The notes beneath the pieces were generated by a model. The model saw only the letters and a program-made list of their open reading frames with translations. It did no database searches and was not told the DNA's origin. Made by a program: the position numbers and the translations under genes. Shown piece after piece: positions 15,989 to 23,880 of a stretch of DNA of 64,000 nucleotides. Numbering within the stretch: the first letter of the stretch is position 1; each line of letters opens with the position of its first letter. Source of the DNA: Bacillus proteolyticus (GTDB lineage: Bacteria > Bacillota > Bacilli > Bacillales > Bacillaceae_G); the NCBI RefSeq assembly GCF_001884065.1, contig NZ_MACH01000055.1:124001-188000 (forward strand). The letters are read 5' to 3'.

Positions 15989-16433
15989 AATTGTAGATAA
16001 TCCGATTGTAGTTCAAGAAGTAACGGATAAAGTAGCAAGACGAGAAGCAGGAGCAATTACAACTTTTATTGGAACGGTTAGAGAATTAACGAAAGGAAAA
16101 CGAACGTTACATCTTGAGTATGAAGCATATAAACCGATGGCAGTAAAAAAGCTTACTGAAATTGGAGAAGAAATTAAGAAACAGTGGCCGGATGCAAAAA
16201 TAGCAATCACGCACCGAGTAGGGCGATTAGAAATAATGGATATTGCAGTTGTCATTGCAGTATCGTCACCGCATCGTAAAGCAGCGTACGATGCGAATGA
16301 ATACGCAATTGAACGTATAAAGAGAATCGTCCCAATTTGGAAAAAAGAATTTTGGGAAGATGGAACGGAGTGGATTGGAGATCAGCTTGAAAATACTCCG
16401 TATCCAGAAGGAAAACCAAAGAAAGAAGAATGA
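15969..16433 (+). CDS. moaE: molybdopterin synthase catalytic subunit MoaE
   Basis: 154 residues, with the MoaE signature GAITTFIGTVRELTKGK, the central LEYEAYKPMAVKKL and the catalytic/binding region ITHRVGRLEIMDIAVVIAV followed by SSPHRKAAYDANEYAIERIK. It joins thiocarboxylated MoaD to convert cyclic pyranopterin to molybdopterin. The frame opens earlier at 15915, but the ATG at 15969 has gggagagg at 5-6 nt and fits the family start (overlapping moeA by 20 nt). Confidence 0.93.
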   Translation: MGQARFEIVDNPIVVQEVTDKVARREAGAITTFIGTVRELTKGKRTLHLEYEAYKPMAVKKLTEIGEEIKKQWPDAKIAITHRVGRLEIMDIAVVIAVSSPHRKAAYDANEYAIERIKRIVPIWKKEFWEDGTEWIGDQLENTPYPEGKPKKEE

Positions 16434-16437
16434 GAGA

Positions 16438-16674
16438 ATGATAACAATTTTACTGTTCGCAAATTTACGAGAAGAAGTCGGCTCAGAGAGATTAGCAATA
16501 ATAGAAAAACGAGAGATGAATGTTTATCAATTGAAAAAATGGCTGAAAGATAACTATCAATTACAGACGCTAGAAAAAGTTATGGTAGCAATTAATGAAG
16601 AATTTGTAGCGGACGAAGATATTGTAAAAGCCGGAGATACTGTCGCGTTTATCCCGCCTGTAAGCGGAGGGTAA
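16438..16674 (+). CDS. moaD: molybdopterin synthase sulfur carrier subunit MoaD
   Basis: 78 residues with a ubiquitin-like beta-grasp pattern, ending PPVSGG. The terminal Gly-Gly is the residue pair adenylated by MoeB and thiocarboxylated. The start is the ATG 4 nt after the moaE stop; the frame opens 26 codons earlier inside moaE, which I reject because the fold starts at MITILLFANLREE. Length is typical. Confidence 0.92.
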   Translation: MITILLFANLREEVGSERLAIIEKREMNVYQLKKWLKDNYQLQTLEKVMVAINEEFVADEDIVKAGDTVAFIPPVSGG

Positions 16675-16720
16675 TTTTTTATTCGAGCATTAAATCTTTC
16701 ATACGTTAAGGAGGATCATT

Positions 16721-17209
16721 ATGAGTGAATTTTCACACTGGAATGAAGAAGGAAGAGCTAAAATGGTTGATATCTCTCAAAAAGATATTTCAACACGTAC
16801 AGCTGTTGCACAAAGTACAATTTCTTTATCAAATGAACTATTTGAAGCAATTCAAAGTGGTGGATTGAAAAAAGGAGACCCGCTCCAAGTAGCGCAAGTG
16901 GCTGGCATAATCGGTGCTAAAAAAACATCGGATATTATCCCTATGTGTCACCCAATATTAATCCAAGGAACAGACTTTACGTTCCATTATGAAAAGAAAA
17001 CCGATGGCTATGAGTTAATCATACGAGCGACAGTAAAATGTAGTGGGAAAACAGGTGTAGAAATGGAAGCATTAACTGCCGTATCGATTGCCGCCCTTAC
17101 TTTTTACGATATGTGCAAAGCTGTTGATAAAACGATGGTTATGAAAGAAACATATTTAGTTCAAAAAACGGGTGGGAAAAGCGGAGACTTTTTTCACAAG
17201 GTAAAATAA
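16721..17209 (+). CDS. moaC: cyclic pyranopterin monophosphate synthase MoaC
   Basis: 162 residues. Conserved blocks are HWNEEGRAKMVDIS at the N-terminus, AAKKTSDIIPMCHPI-like (here GAKKTSDIIPMCHPI), KCSGKTGVEMEALTAVS and the C-terminal GGKSGDF with the active-site Lys. It converts the MoaA product to cyclic pyranopterin monophosphate. Its ribosome site is strong (aaggaggatcatt ATG). Together with moaA it completes the first stage of cofactor synthesis in this block. Confidence 0.95.
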   Translation: MSEFSHWNEEGRAKMVDISQKDISTRTAVAQSTISLSNELFEAIQSGGLKKGDPLQVAQVAGIIGAKKTSDIIPMCHPILIQGTDFTFHYEKKTDGYELIIRATVKCSGKTGVEMEALTAVSIAALTFYDMCKAVDKTMVMKETYLVQKTGGKSGDFFHKVK

Positions 17210-17229
17210 TTACAATGGAAGGAATGTGT

Positions 17230-18285
17230 ATGATGATTACTCACGAACAGATTATGAACGCTTTAAGCGATGTAGAAGATCCAGAATTACACAAAAGTAT
17301 TGTGGAATTAAACATGGTAAGGAATATACAAATTGATGGTACAGAAGTTGGGCTAGAAGTAGTTTTAACAATTCAAGGCTGTCCGTTGAAAGCAAAAATA
17401 CAACAAGATATTGAAGACTCACTTCGAAACGTTGGGGCATCAAAAGTTTCCGTAACATTTGGCTCAATGACACCGGAAGAACGAGCGTCATTAACAGCGT
17501 CTTTAAAGAAAGAAGCTAGAACAGAAACAGGAATGCCTAGTATGCTTCGACCTGATTCAGGTGTGCGTTTTATTACTGTAACGAGCGGAAAAGGAGGAGT
17601 TGGTAAATCAACTGTGACGATTAACCTTGCTACTACTTTAGCTCGTATGGGAAAGAAGGTTGGGATTTTAGATGCAGACATATATGGATTTAGCATCCCT
17701 GCTATGATGGAAACGAATGAAAAGCCAACAATGATCGATCAAACAGCAATTCCAGTCGTAAGTCACGGTGTTAAAATTATGTCGATGGGATTCTTTACAG
17801 ATGGTAATAACCCAGTAATGTGGCGAGGACCGATGTTAAACAAATGGATTCAAAACTTCCTTGCGAACACGCACTGGGGAGAACTAGACTATCTTCTTCT
17901 CGATTTACCACCTGGAACAGGAGACGTTGCGATAGATGTGGCTGCGATGATTCCGCAAGCGAAGGAAATTATCGTTACAACTCCTCATAGTGTAGCTTCA
18001 TTTGTCGCTTCTAGAGTAGGAGTAATGGCAAAACATACGAAACACGATATTTTAGGTATCGTTGAAAACATGGCATATTACGAAGAACAAGACGGCTCAA
18101 GAAACTATCTCTTCGGAAAAGGCGGCGGTGAAACGTTAGCAGAACAACTGCAAGCAGAAGTAATCGCCCAAATACCGTTTGCGAAGCGTGAAGAAAATAA
18201 AGGCTCATGTGTATATGATGAAGACTCACTTGTTGGGGAGATCTTTACTTCTTTAGCTGAGGATATTATTTATTATGAGGACTAG
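17230..18285 (+). CDS. salA: Mrp/SalA-type P-loop Fe-S carrier protein
   Basis: 351 residues. N-terminal MIP18/DUF59-type domain (about residues 1-90) with the conserved CPLK near residue 52, then an MRP ATPase with SGKGGVGKST near 118-128, the DADIYG switch and LPPGTGD. The C-terminal CxxC pair of many Mrp Fe-S carriers is absent here (ENMAYYEEQDGS), as I recall for Bacillus SalA. Its place at the end of the cofactor operon suggests support of Fe-S insertion into MoaA and formate dehydrogenase; SalA in B. subtilis also acts as a regulator. The start is the ATG at 17230 (ggaagga 6 nt upstream); 17233 is possible. Confidence 0.85.
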   Translation: MMITHEQIMNALSDVEDPELHKSIVELNMVRNIQIDGTEVGLEVVLTIQGCPLKAKIQQDIEDSLRNVGASKVSVTFGSMTPEERASLTASLKKEARTETGMPSMLRPDSGVRFITVTSGKGGVGKSTVTINLATTLARMGKKVGILDADIYGFSIPAMMETNEKPTMIDQTAIPVVSHGVKIMSMGFFTDGNNPVMWRGPMLNKWIQNFLANTHWGELDYLLLDLPPGTGDVAIDVAAMIPQAKEIIVTTPHSVASFVASRVGVMAKHTKHDILGIVENMAYYEEQDGSRNYLFGKGGGETLAEQLQAEVIAQIPFAKREENKGSCVYDEDSLVGEIFTSLAEDIIYYED

Positions 18286-18303
18286 TATATAAAATAAGAG
18301 GAG

Positions 18304-18333
18304 AGATACATAGTGTATGTGTATCTTTCTTTT
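18304..18333 (+). terminator. terminator of moeB-salA operon
   Basis: Stem agatacata / tgtgtatct (one G-U pair) with a 5-nt loop followed by ttctttt. Confidence 0.7.
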
Positions 18334-18610
18334 ATCTTTTATGAATTACTTACGGCTGTAGTAAATTAGAAATGTTTTGTGAAACTACATTAAGAACAAT
18401 TAAATGCGTATTCTTTCTTAGGACTGCCAAATATGCTCTTTTATAAATTGATGTAGTCATTGTTTTAAAGTTATTAAAAGGGTACGAAAATAAAAATGGA
18501 ATTTTTACTACAGAGGGGGAAAGTAGGGACTGCCTGCTTCTATGCATGGATGTATTTTCTACCTAAGCGATAAAATGGAATTTATCGCTCTTTATCTGTA
18601 TATAAAGAAA

Positions 18611-18642
18611 AAAGAACTTCTCTATAAATAGAGAGGTTCTTT
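18611..18642 (-). terminator. flagellin terminator
   Basis: Stem agaac-ctctct / agagag-gttct on the minus strand followed by six T. It lies just after the flagellin stop codon. Confidence 0.8.
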
Positions 18643-18663
18643 CATGAAACTAACTCAAATGGT

Positions 18664-19623
18664 TTATTGTAATAATTTAGAAACCATTTGAGGAGTTTGG
18701 TTTGCTTGAGAATGCATACTAATACCAGCTTCGTTCAAGATTTTGAACTTAGTCATTTCAGACATTTCTTTCGCCATGTCAGCGTCTTCAATTTGAGAAG
18801 CAGAAGATGCCATGTTAGAAGCTTGGTTATTTAAGCTTTCTACGTTAAAGTCTAAACGATTTAATGTAGCACCTAAATCAGCACGGCTACCTGCGATAGA
18901 TGCGATCATGCCATCGATAGCTTTAATTGCTTCGTTAGCATTATTGATAGCAGCAGTATCACCTTCAGTACCAGCTGTTCCATCAGCGCCTGCGTTTGTT
19001 GCTGAGATAGAAATTTGGCTAAGTTTCTTACTATTACCTTCTAAATTAGCGCTGGTAACATTTGCTAGTGTGATATCGATAGTGCCGTTAATAGCAGGTT
19101 TTGGAGTTTCAATACCCCCTTCATCAGATGTACCCTCATCAGCTAATGCTGGAGCTGAAGTTGCTGCTTGTCCATCATCATAACTATGAATTTTAACAGA
19201 TCCATTATCACCATTTAATAATGTTTTTCCGTTAAATTGAGTGTTAGTTGCAATGTAATCAATTTGATCTCTTAATGCAGAAAATTCTTTTTCTAGTGCA
19301 CCACGGTTTTCGTTTGTGTTTGTACCGTTGGCAGATTGAACTGCTAGGTCACGCATACGAAGTAAGATGTTTGATACAGAGTTCATTGCTGAATCAGCTG
19401 TACGAATCATAGAAATACCGTCTTGTGTATTACGAGATGCAACACCTAATCCGTTTTCTTTTGCGCGCATACGAGTTGCGATAGCAAGTCCTGCTGCATC
19501 GTCAGCTGCACTGTTAATACGTTTACCGCTTGATAAGCGATTCATAGAAACGTTCATTTTGTCTTGGTTTTGGCGCATGTATTCTTGCGTACGCATGCTA
19601 TTAATGTTTGTATTAATTCTCAT
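18664..19623 (-). CDS. fliC: flagellin
   Basis: 319 residues. The N-terminal D0/D1 region (MRINTNINSMRTQEYMRQNQ, then NRLSSGKRINSAADDAAGLAIATRM) and the C-terminal D1/D0 region, ending SQANQTPQMVSKLLQ, are intact. Residues ~140-215 form a short variable domain rich in Ala, Gly, Asp and Glu. The start is the ATG at 19623, as in all flagellins, with ggggg ~9 nt upstream; the frame extends five codons further without support. It has its own promoter on the minus strand and its own terminator. Only one flagellin gene is present here, while related genomes often have two or more in tandem. Confidence 0.93.
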   Translation of the reverse strand: MRINTNINSMRTQEYMRQNQDKMNVSMNRLSSGKRINSAADDAAGLAIATRMRAKENGLGVASRNTQDGISMIRTADSAMNSVSNILLRMRDLAVQSANGTNTNENRGALEKEFSALRDQIDYIATNTQFNGKTLLNGDNGSVKIHSYDDGQAATSAPALADEGTSDEGGIETPKPAINGTIDITLANVTSANLEGNSKKLSQISISATNAGADGTAGTEGDTAAINNANEAIKAIDGMIASIAGSRADLGATLNRLDFNVESLNNQASNMASSASQIEDADMAKEMSEMTKFKILNEAGISMHSQANQTPQMVSKLLQ

Positions 19624-19702
19624 GGTAAGAACCCCCATTTTTTATATTGATTTTTCTGTTAATTTAAAAATTCAAATATTCGAAAAAATCTATTTCAAAT
19701 TC

Positions 19703-19731
19703 ATTGTAAGTCCTGCTATATCAAGTGTCAA
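19703..19731 (-). promoter_or_regulatory. flagellin promoter (sigma-A type)
   Basis: On the minus strand: TTGACA (19731-19726), a 17-bp spacer and TACAAT (19708-19703), giving a leader of about 75 nt. No sigma-D-type promoter is seen, which fits my recollection that B. cereus-group motility genes use the housekeeping sigma factor. Confidence 0.7.
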
Positions 19732-19805
19732 CTGAAAATTTGAATTAATAAATATAAAAAAATAAAATTTTAACAATTTAGTTGTTTTTTTATTACAAAG
19801 GATTA

Positions 19806-19834
19806 TTGCAAATTTTTTAAAAAAACTCTAATAT
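19806..19834 (+). promoter_or_regulatory. promoter of the transglycosylase/fli operon with embedded TTTT-N5-AAAA box
   Basis: TTGCAA (19806-19811), 17-bp spacer and TAATAT (19829-19834). The spacer contains six T followed by seven A (19813-19825), which satisfies TTTT-N5-AAAA, the site bound by MogR in Listeria. Binding there would block polymerase. AT-rich DNA produces such matches by chance, so the position is the main argument. Confidence 0.5.
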
Positions 19835-19867
19835 TATATTATCTTTATTTATCGAAAAGGTGATGTT

Positions 19868-20656
19868 ATGGTAGTTGGAAATATTGTAAAAGAAGTTCTT
19901 GTGTATAAAAAAGGACTAATTCAGCAAAAGTTAAGTAGTCCGCAGGCGTTCGTTAGTAGTCGTTTTCAAGATCAATTGCAGAGTGAACCTGCGAAGGAGA
20001 CGAAGGTTACTCCACAAGCGGAAAAAGTAGAGGCTATGAACCAGTCGGTACAATCTACGAAAATAGAAACGGTTGTTAATAAGCCGATAGAGCCTATTAA
20101 AGCAGAGGAAACGAGTAAGCTTGAGGAGACGGAGAAAGCTGAAACGAAGAAAGTGGATGAAGTGCAAATCGCACAAAAAGAGTTTAAGCGACGTTTCTCA
20201 GAAACGAAAAATGAGTCTGCTGATACGTGGAGATTAACGAAAAAGTATAATATTCAAAATATACGTTATTCAAATGAAGGTAAGTATGAGGATATTATTG
20301 ATCGCGCTAGTCGTACATATGGAATTCCGAAAACGTTAATTCAAAAAATGATTGAAGTAGAGTCTAATTTTAATCCGAAAACGGTGTCACATGCAGGAGC
20401 GATGGGGCTGATGCAGCTTATGCCAGCAAATGTGAAAGAGATGGGTATAAAAAATCCATTTTCACCAGCTGAAAGTATTGACGGTGGTGTGAAAGAGTTA
20501 AGCGGTTATTTAAAGAAAAATAACGGTGATCTCATACTAGCACTTGCTTCTTATAATGCTGGTCCTGGTAATGTGAGAAAGTACGGAGGCGTACCACCAT
20601 TTAAGGAAACGCAAGGATATATAAAGAAAATATTGAATATAGACGTTTCGAAATAA
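19868..20656 (+). CDS. lytic transglycosylase (SLT domain), flagellar-locus type
   Basis: 262 residues. The N-terminal ~120 residues are low-complexity, rich in Lys, Glu, Thr and Val, with no clear signal peptide. A C-terminal SLT domain (about 140-255) carries the catalytic Glu in IEVESNFNPKTVS, then GAMGLMQLMP and ASYNAGPGNVRKYGG. It cleaves peptidoglycan; at this spot, directly after flagellin, it is likely used to open the wall for the flagellar rod or export apparatus. The ribosome site is aaaaggtg before the ATG. A bcr1 copy follows 17 nt after the stop. Confidence 0.87.
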   Translation: MVVGNIVKEVLVYKKGLIQQKLSSPQAFVSSRFQDQLQSEPAKETKVTPQAEKVEAMNQSVQSTKIETVVNKPIEPIKAEETSKLEETEKAETKKVDEVQIAQKEFKRRFSETKNESADTWRLTKKYNIQNIRYSNEGKYEDIIDRASRTYGIPKTLIQKMIEVESNFNPKTVSHAGAMGLMQLMPANVKEMGIKNPFSPAESIDGGVKELSGYLKKNNGDLILALASYNAGPGNVRKYGGVPPFKETQGYIKKILNIDVSK

Positions 20657-20672
20657 GAAATTTCATTTATAT

Positions 20673-20824
20673 AAAGTGAAACTTTAATCAGTGTTTTGTT
20701 CATCCACCACTGATTATTAGCCTTCACCAATCGGGCTTTTATGGGCAGTGGATCCCCCACCTAACTTCTTTGCTTTCGCTGAATTTTGGGGGAGGGGTCT
20801 TACTGCCCGCAAATAGCGGGATAA
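20673..20824 (+). repeat. bcr1 repeat (copy 3, full length)
   Basis: ~152 bp, near-identical to copy 2 and in the same orientation: same left end (ataaagtgaaactttaatca), same hairpin order, same right end (gcaaatagcgggataa). It lies in the mRNA between the transglycosylase and the fliN-like gene, leaving the flagellar genes uninterrupted. Confidence 0.9.
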
Positions 20825-20872
20825 ATAGAGAATATGAAATGTTCGTGAACATGATATGGGAGTTGGCTAGAT

Positions 20873-21097
20873 TTGAAATTACAAGATGATATTCCGTTAA
20901 CGATTTATTTTGAAATTGGAAATACGAAAAAGAAAATTGAAGATCTGCTTCATATTACGAAAGGTACATTGTATCGTCTTGAAAATTCAACGAAAAATAC
21001 GGTGCTTATTATGCTTGAGAATGAAGATATTGGAACCGGAAAGATTTTGACGAAGAATGGAAAAATGTACGTTGAAATTGTTGAATTGAAAAGGTAG
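20873..21097 (+). CDS. FliN/SpoA-domain protein (short)
   Basis: 74 residues, essentially one SPOA (FliN-type) domain: DDIPLTIYFEIGNTKKKIEDLLHITKGTLYRLENS, ending with the strand KMYVEIVELKR. It starts with TTG, with gggag ~11-12 nt upstream. A second, longer FliN follows fliM, so this may be a minor switch component or an export-gate sorting-platform protein. The gene is 14 nt before fliM. Confidence 0.8.
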   Translation: MKLQDDIPLTIYFEIGNTKKKIEDLLHITKGTLYRLENSTKNTVLIMLENEDIGTGKILTKNGKMYVEIVELKR

Positions 21098-21111
21098 GGA
21101 AGGGGATTTTC

Positions 21112-22098
21112 ATGAGTGGCGATAAATTAAGCCAAGAGCAAATTGATGCCCTGCTGAAGGCGGTAAATGAAGGCGAGGAAATGCCAGCTTTCGCACAAGA
21201 AGCAGGGAAACAAGATAAATTTCAAGAGTACGATTTTAATAGACCGGAGAAGTTTGGTGTTGAGCATTTACGTAGTTTGCAAGCGATTGCGTCGACTTTT
21301 GGAAAACAGACGTCACAGACGTTTTCAGCTCGTATGCGTATTCCGATTGAACTAGAGCCGTCGACTGTTGAGCAAGTTCCGTTTACGAGTGAGTATGTGG
21401 AGAAAATGCCGAAAGATTACTATTTATATTGCGTTATTGATCTCGGCCTTCCAGAGCTTGGAGAAATCGTAATTGAAATTGATTTAGCGTTCGTTATTTA
21501 TATTCATGAATGCTGGCTTGGCGGGGATAGTAAGCGTAATTTTACGATGCGTCGACCGTTAACTGCGTTTGAGTTTTTAACGCTTGATAATATCTTTGCT
21601 CTTCTTTGTAAAAATTTACAACAATCATTTGAAAGCGTTGTTGCGATAAAGCCGAAATTTGTAACGACGGAGACAGACCCAAATGCGCTGAAGATTACAA
21701 CAGCGAGCGATATTATTTCATTACTGAACGTAAATATGAAAACAGATTTTTGGAATACGACCGTTCGTATCGGGATTCCATTCTTATCTGTTGAAGAAAT
21801 TATGGATAAGTTAACGTCTGAAAATATTGTCGAAAATTCTTCGGATAAGCGTAAAAAGTATACATCTGAAGTAGAAGTGAAAGTAAATCAAGTGTATAAG
21901 CCTGTACACGTTGCGATTGGTGAGCAGAAGATGACAATGGGCGAGATTGAGCAAATTGAAGAAGGTGATATAATTCCGCTCCATACGAAAGTAACAGACC
22001 AACTACGTGGTTATGTAGATGGAAAACATAAATTTAATTGTTTTATCGGGAAAGATGGAACGCGTAAGGCGCTCCTATTTAAAAGTTTTATAGAGTAG
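21112..22098 (+). CDS. fliM: flagellar motor switch protein FliM
   Basis: 328 residues, full length. N-terminal CheY-binding motif LSQEQIDALLKAV, a middle CheC-like domain, and a C-terminal SPOA domain (about 255-325). It forms the C-ring with FliN and FliG. It is intact here although motA, motB and cheV are remnants. The ribosome site is aaggggatttt before ATG. It sits between two SPOA-domain genes. Confidence 0.93.
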   Translation: MSGDKLSQEQIDALLKAVNEGEEMPAFAQEAGKQDKFQEYDFNRPEKFGVEHLRSLQAIASTFGKQTSQTFSARMRIPIELEPSTVEQVPFTSEYVEKMPKDYYLYCVIDLGLPELGEIVIEIDLAFVIYIHECWLGGDSKRNFTMRRPLTAFEFLTLDNIFALLCKNLQQSFESVVAIKPKFVTTETDPNALKITTASDIISLLNVNMKTDFWNTTVRIGIPFLSVEEIMDKLTSENIVENSSDKRKKYTSEVEVKVNQVYKPVHVAIGEQKMTMGEIEQIEEGDIIPLHTKVTDQLRGYVDGKHKFNCFIGKDGTRKALLFKSFIE

Positions 22099-22108
22099 GA
22101 GGATCCAT

Positions 22109-22450
22109 ATGAAACATGAAGTATTTCCTGTGTCACTAATGGGGTTGGAAGAATTTGCAAGGGATCGAAATGAAGCGGGGAAGGCACATATTGATACCGT
22201 TTCAGATATTTCGATTGAACTTGGAGTGAAACTGGGGAAGTCATCTATTGCGCTTGGTGATGTGAAGCAATTAAAAGTTGGCGATGTTCTTGAAGTAGAG
22301 AAAAACTTAGGACATAAAGTAGATGTATATTTAAGCGACATGAAAGTCGGTATTGGTGAAGCGACAGTAATGGATGAGAAGTTCGGCATTATTATTTCTG
22401 AAATTGAAGCTGACAAGAAACATGCAGCGCTTATGAAGATGCAAAATTAA
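22109..22450 (+). CDS. fliN: flagellar motor switch protein FliN
   Basis: 113 residues with a C-terminal SPOA domain: DTVSDISIELGVKLGKSSIALGDVKQLKVGDVLEV, the usual FliN pattern. It lies 10 nt after fliM with taggaggatcc as ribosome site. With FliM it would form the C-ring and the docking site for the export ATPase complex. Confidence 0.9.
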   Translation: MKHEVFPVSLMGLEEFARDRNEAGKAHIDTVSDISIELGVKLGKSSIALGDVKQLKVGDVLEVEKNLGHKVDVYLSDMKVGIGEATVMDEKFGIIISEIEADKKHAALMKMQN

Positions 22451-22480
22451 ATGCAGGATAAAGAGTAGAGGAGGAGTCAT

Positions 22481-22801
22481 ATGTCGTATATGACGACCTT
22501 ATTTCAAGTCGTTTTACTGTTTGGTGCGCTCGGCTACGGTGCGTATTATATGACGAAAAAGACGCGCAAACAGCAGTTTTTTAAGCAAGGTGAAAATGGC
22601 CATATTCAAGTGAAAGACGGCGTTTTTTTAAATCATCAAACGAGTGCCTTTTTGTTTGAAGTGGACGGGAAGCAAGTGTTTACTGTTATAAGTAATAACG
22701 GTGTACAATCTGTGCAATTAACAGGGACAGGAAATCAGTTTCAACAAGCACTAGAAGACGCGGTGAAGAGTGAAACGAAAAAAGTAGAGGATCCATCATG
22801 A
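22481..22801 (+). CDS. FliO-like flagellar biosynthesis protein
   Basis: 106 residues: one N-terminal membrane helix (about 5-24), a basic stop-transfer (MTKKTRKQQ), then a small soluble domain. This matches FliO in topology and in position, directly before fliP with a 4-nt ATGA overlap. FliO sequences are poorly conserved, so the call rests on context. The ribosome site is gaggaggag. Confidence 0.7.
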   Translation: MSYMTTLFQVVLLFGALGYGAYYMTKKTRKQQFFKQGENGHIQVKDGVFLNHQTSAFLFEVDGKQVFTVISNNGVQSVQLTGTGNQFQQALEDAVKSETKKVEDPS

Positions 22802-23556
22802 AAATAAAGAAACAGTTATCGTTATTTGTCGTTATTTTCGCATTTTCTATTATTTTTTCATTTGTTTTTGTAAATCCAGCGTATGCAGCCCCGAACGGTT
22901 TTATTAATTTCGAAAATGGAAAAGAGTTTACGAGTAATTCAAGTGTACAGTTATTTGCACTCGTTACCCTTCTATCATTATTTTCTTCTATCGTTCTTTT
23001 ATTTACGCATTTTACTTATTTTATGATCGTTCTTGGGATTACTCGTCAAGGACTTGGGGTTATGAATTTACCACCAAACCAAGTGCTTGTTGGACTCGCT
23101 TTATTTTTATCACTATTTACGATGCAACCGGTGTTAGGTCAGTTAAAGAGTGATGTGTGGGACCCAATGACGAAAGAAAAAATAACAGTAAGTCAAGCTG
23201 CGGAGACGACAGCTCCGATTATGAAAGATTACATGGCGAAGCATACATATAAGCATGATTTAAAAATGATGCTGAAAGTACGCGGTGAAGAGTTGCCGAA
23301 AGATTTGAAAGATCTTTCATTATTTACGCTCGTACCATCCTTTACGCTAACGCAAATTCAAAAAGGGTTACTTACAGGGATGTTCATTTATTTAGCATTT
23401 GTCTTTATTGATTTAATTATTAGTACACTTTTAATGTACCTTGGGATGATGATGGTACCGCCGATGATTTTAAGTTTACCATTTAAAATACTCGTTTTCG
23501 TATATTTAGGTGGATATACAAAAATCGTCGATATTATGTTTAAAACGGTCGCCTGA
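22798..23556 (+). CDS. fliP: flagellar export gate protein FliP
   Basis: 252 residues with a cleavable signal peptide (residues ~1-30, ending AYAAPNG) and four membrane helices. Family marks include LGVMNLPPNQVLVGLALFLSLFTMQPV and the C-terminal MMMVPPMILSLPFKILVFV. It forms the core of the flagellar type III export gate together with FliQ and FliR. Complete. Confidence 0.95.
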   Translation: MKIKKQLSLFVVIFAFSIIFSFVFVNPAYAAPNGFINFENGKEFTSNSSVQLFALVTLLSLFSSIVLLFTHFTYFMIVLGITRQGLGVMNLPPNQVLVGLALFLSLFTMQPVLGQLKSDVWDPMTKEKITVSQAAETTAPIMKDYMAKHTYKHDLKMMLKVRGEELPKDLKDLSLFTLVPSFTLTQIQKGLLTGMFIYLAFVFIDLIISTLLMYLGMMMVPPMILSLPFKILVFVYLGGYTKIVDIMFKTVA

Positions 23557-23589
23557 AGCGTTTGATGCTATGTGATAGGAGTCATATAA

Positions 23590-23865
23590 ATGAATACGTC
23601 ACCAATTATAGATATTTTTCAAACCTTTTTTTATAAAGGGGTTATGATTTTGATGCCGGTTGCCGGCGTAAGTATGATTGTCGTTATTATTATCGCTGTC
23701 ATTATGGCGATGATGCAAATTCAAGAACAAACGCTGACGTTTTTACCGAAAATGGCGAGTATTGTACTCGTTATTATCATTTTAGGTCCGTGGATGTTTC
23801 AAGAGTTAACGACGCTTATTTTAGATTTATTTGATAAAATTCCATCGCTATTGCGTTCGTACTAA
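23590..23865 (+). CDS. fliQ: flagellar export gate protein FliQ
   Basis: 91 residues, two membrane helices (about 13-40 and 52-75) with the characteristic IQEQTLTFLPKM segment between them. It is in the standard fliP-fliQ-fliR order with normal spacing. ataggagtcat precedes the ATG. Confidence 0.95.
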   Translation: MNTSPIIDIFQTFFYKGVMILMPVAGVSMIVVIIIAVIMAMMQIQEQTLTFLPKMASIVLVIIILGPWMFQELTTLILDLFDKIPSLLRSY

Positions 23866-23880
23866 GATAGGTGAATTGAA

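Larger units (their letters stand above)
18286..18663. other. intergenic region between mrp/salA and flagellin
   Basis: 378 bp between convergent genes. It holds the salA terminator, a perfect 9-bp hairpin agcgataaa / tttatcgct near 18565-18590 and the flagellin terminator. The middle ~230 bp shows no gene or recognisable remnant. This is one edge of the formate/cofactor block and a place where a rearrangement junction could lie. Confidence 0.4.

Noticed and set aside
18350-18547. 65-codon minus-strand ORF between salA and flagellin
   Set aside because: No ribosome site, no recognisable family and it ends in AT-rich spacer; more likely chance.
18812-19183. 123-codon ORF on the + strand opposite flagellin
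   Set aside because: It is the antisense shadow of a well-supported flagellin with no ribosome site; its composition follows flagellin codons.
9593-20824. The repeated hairpin sequences as a CRISPR array or transposon ends
   Set aside because: The copies are far apart, ~153 bp long, without spacers or transposase, and match the bcr1 type instead.
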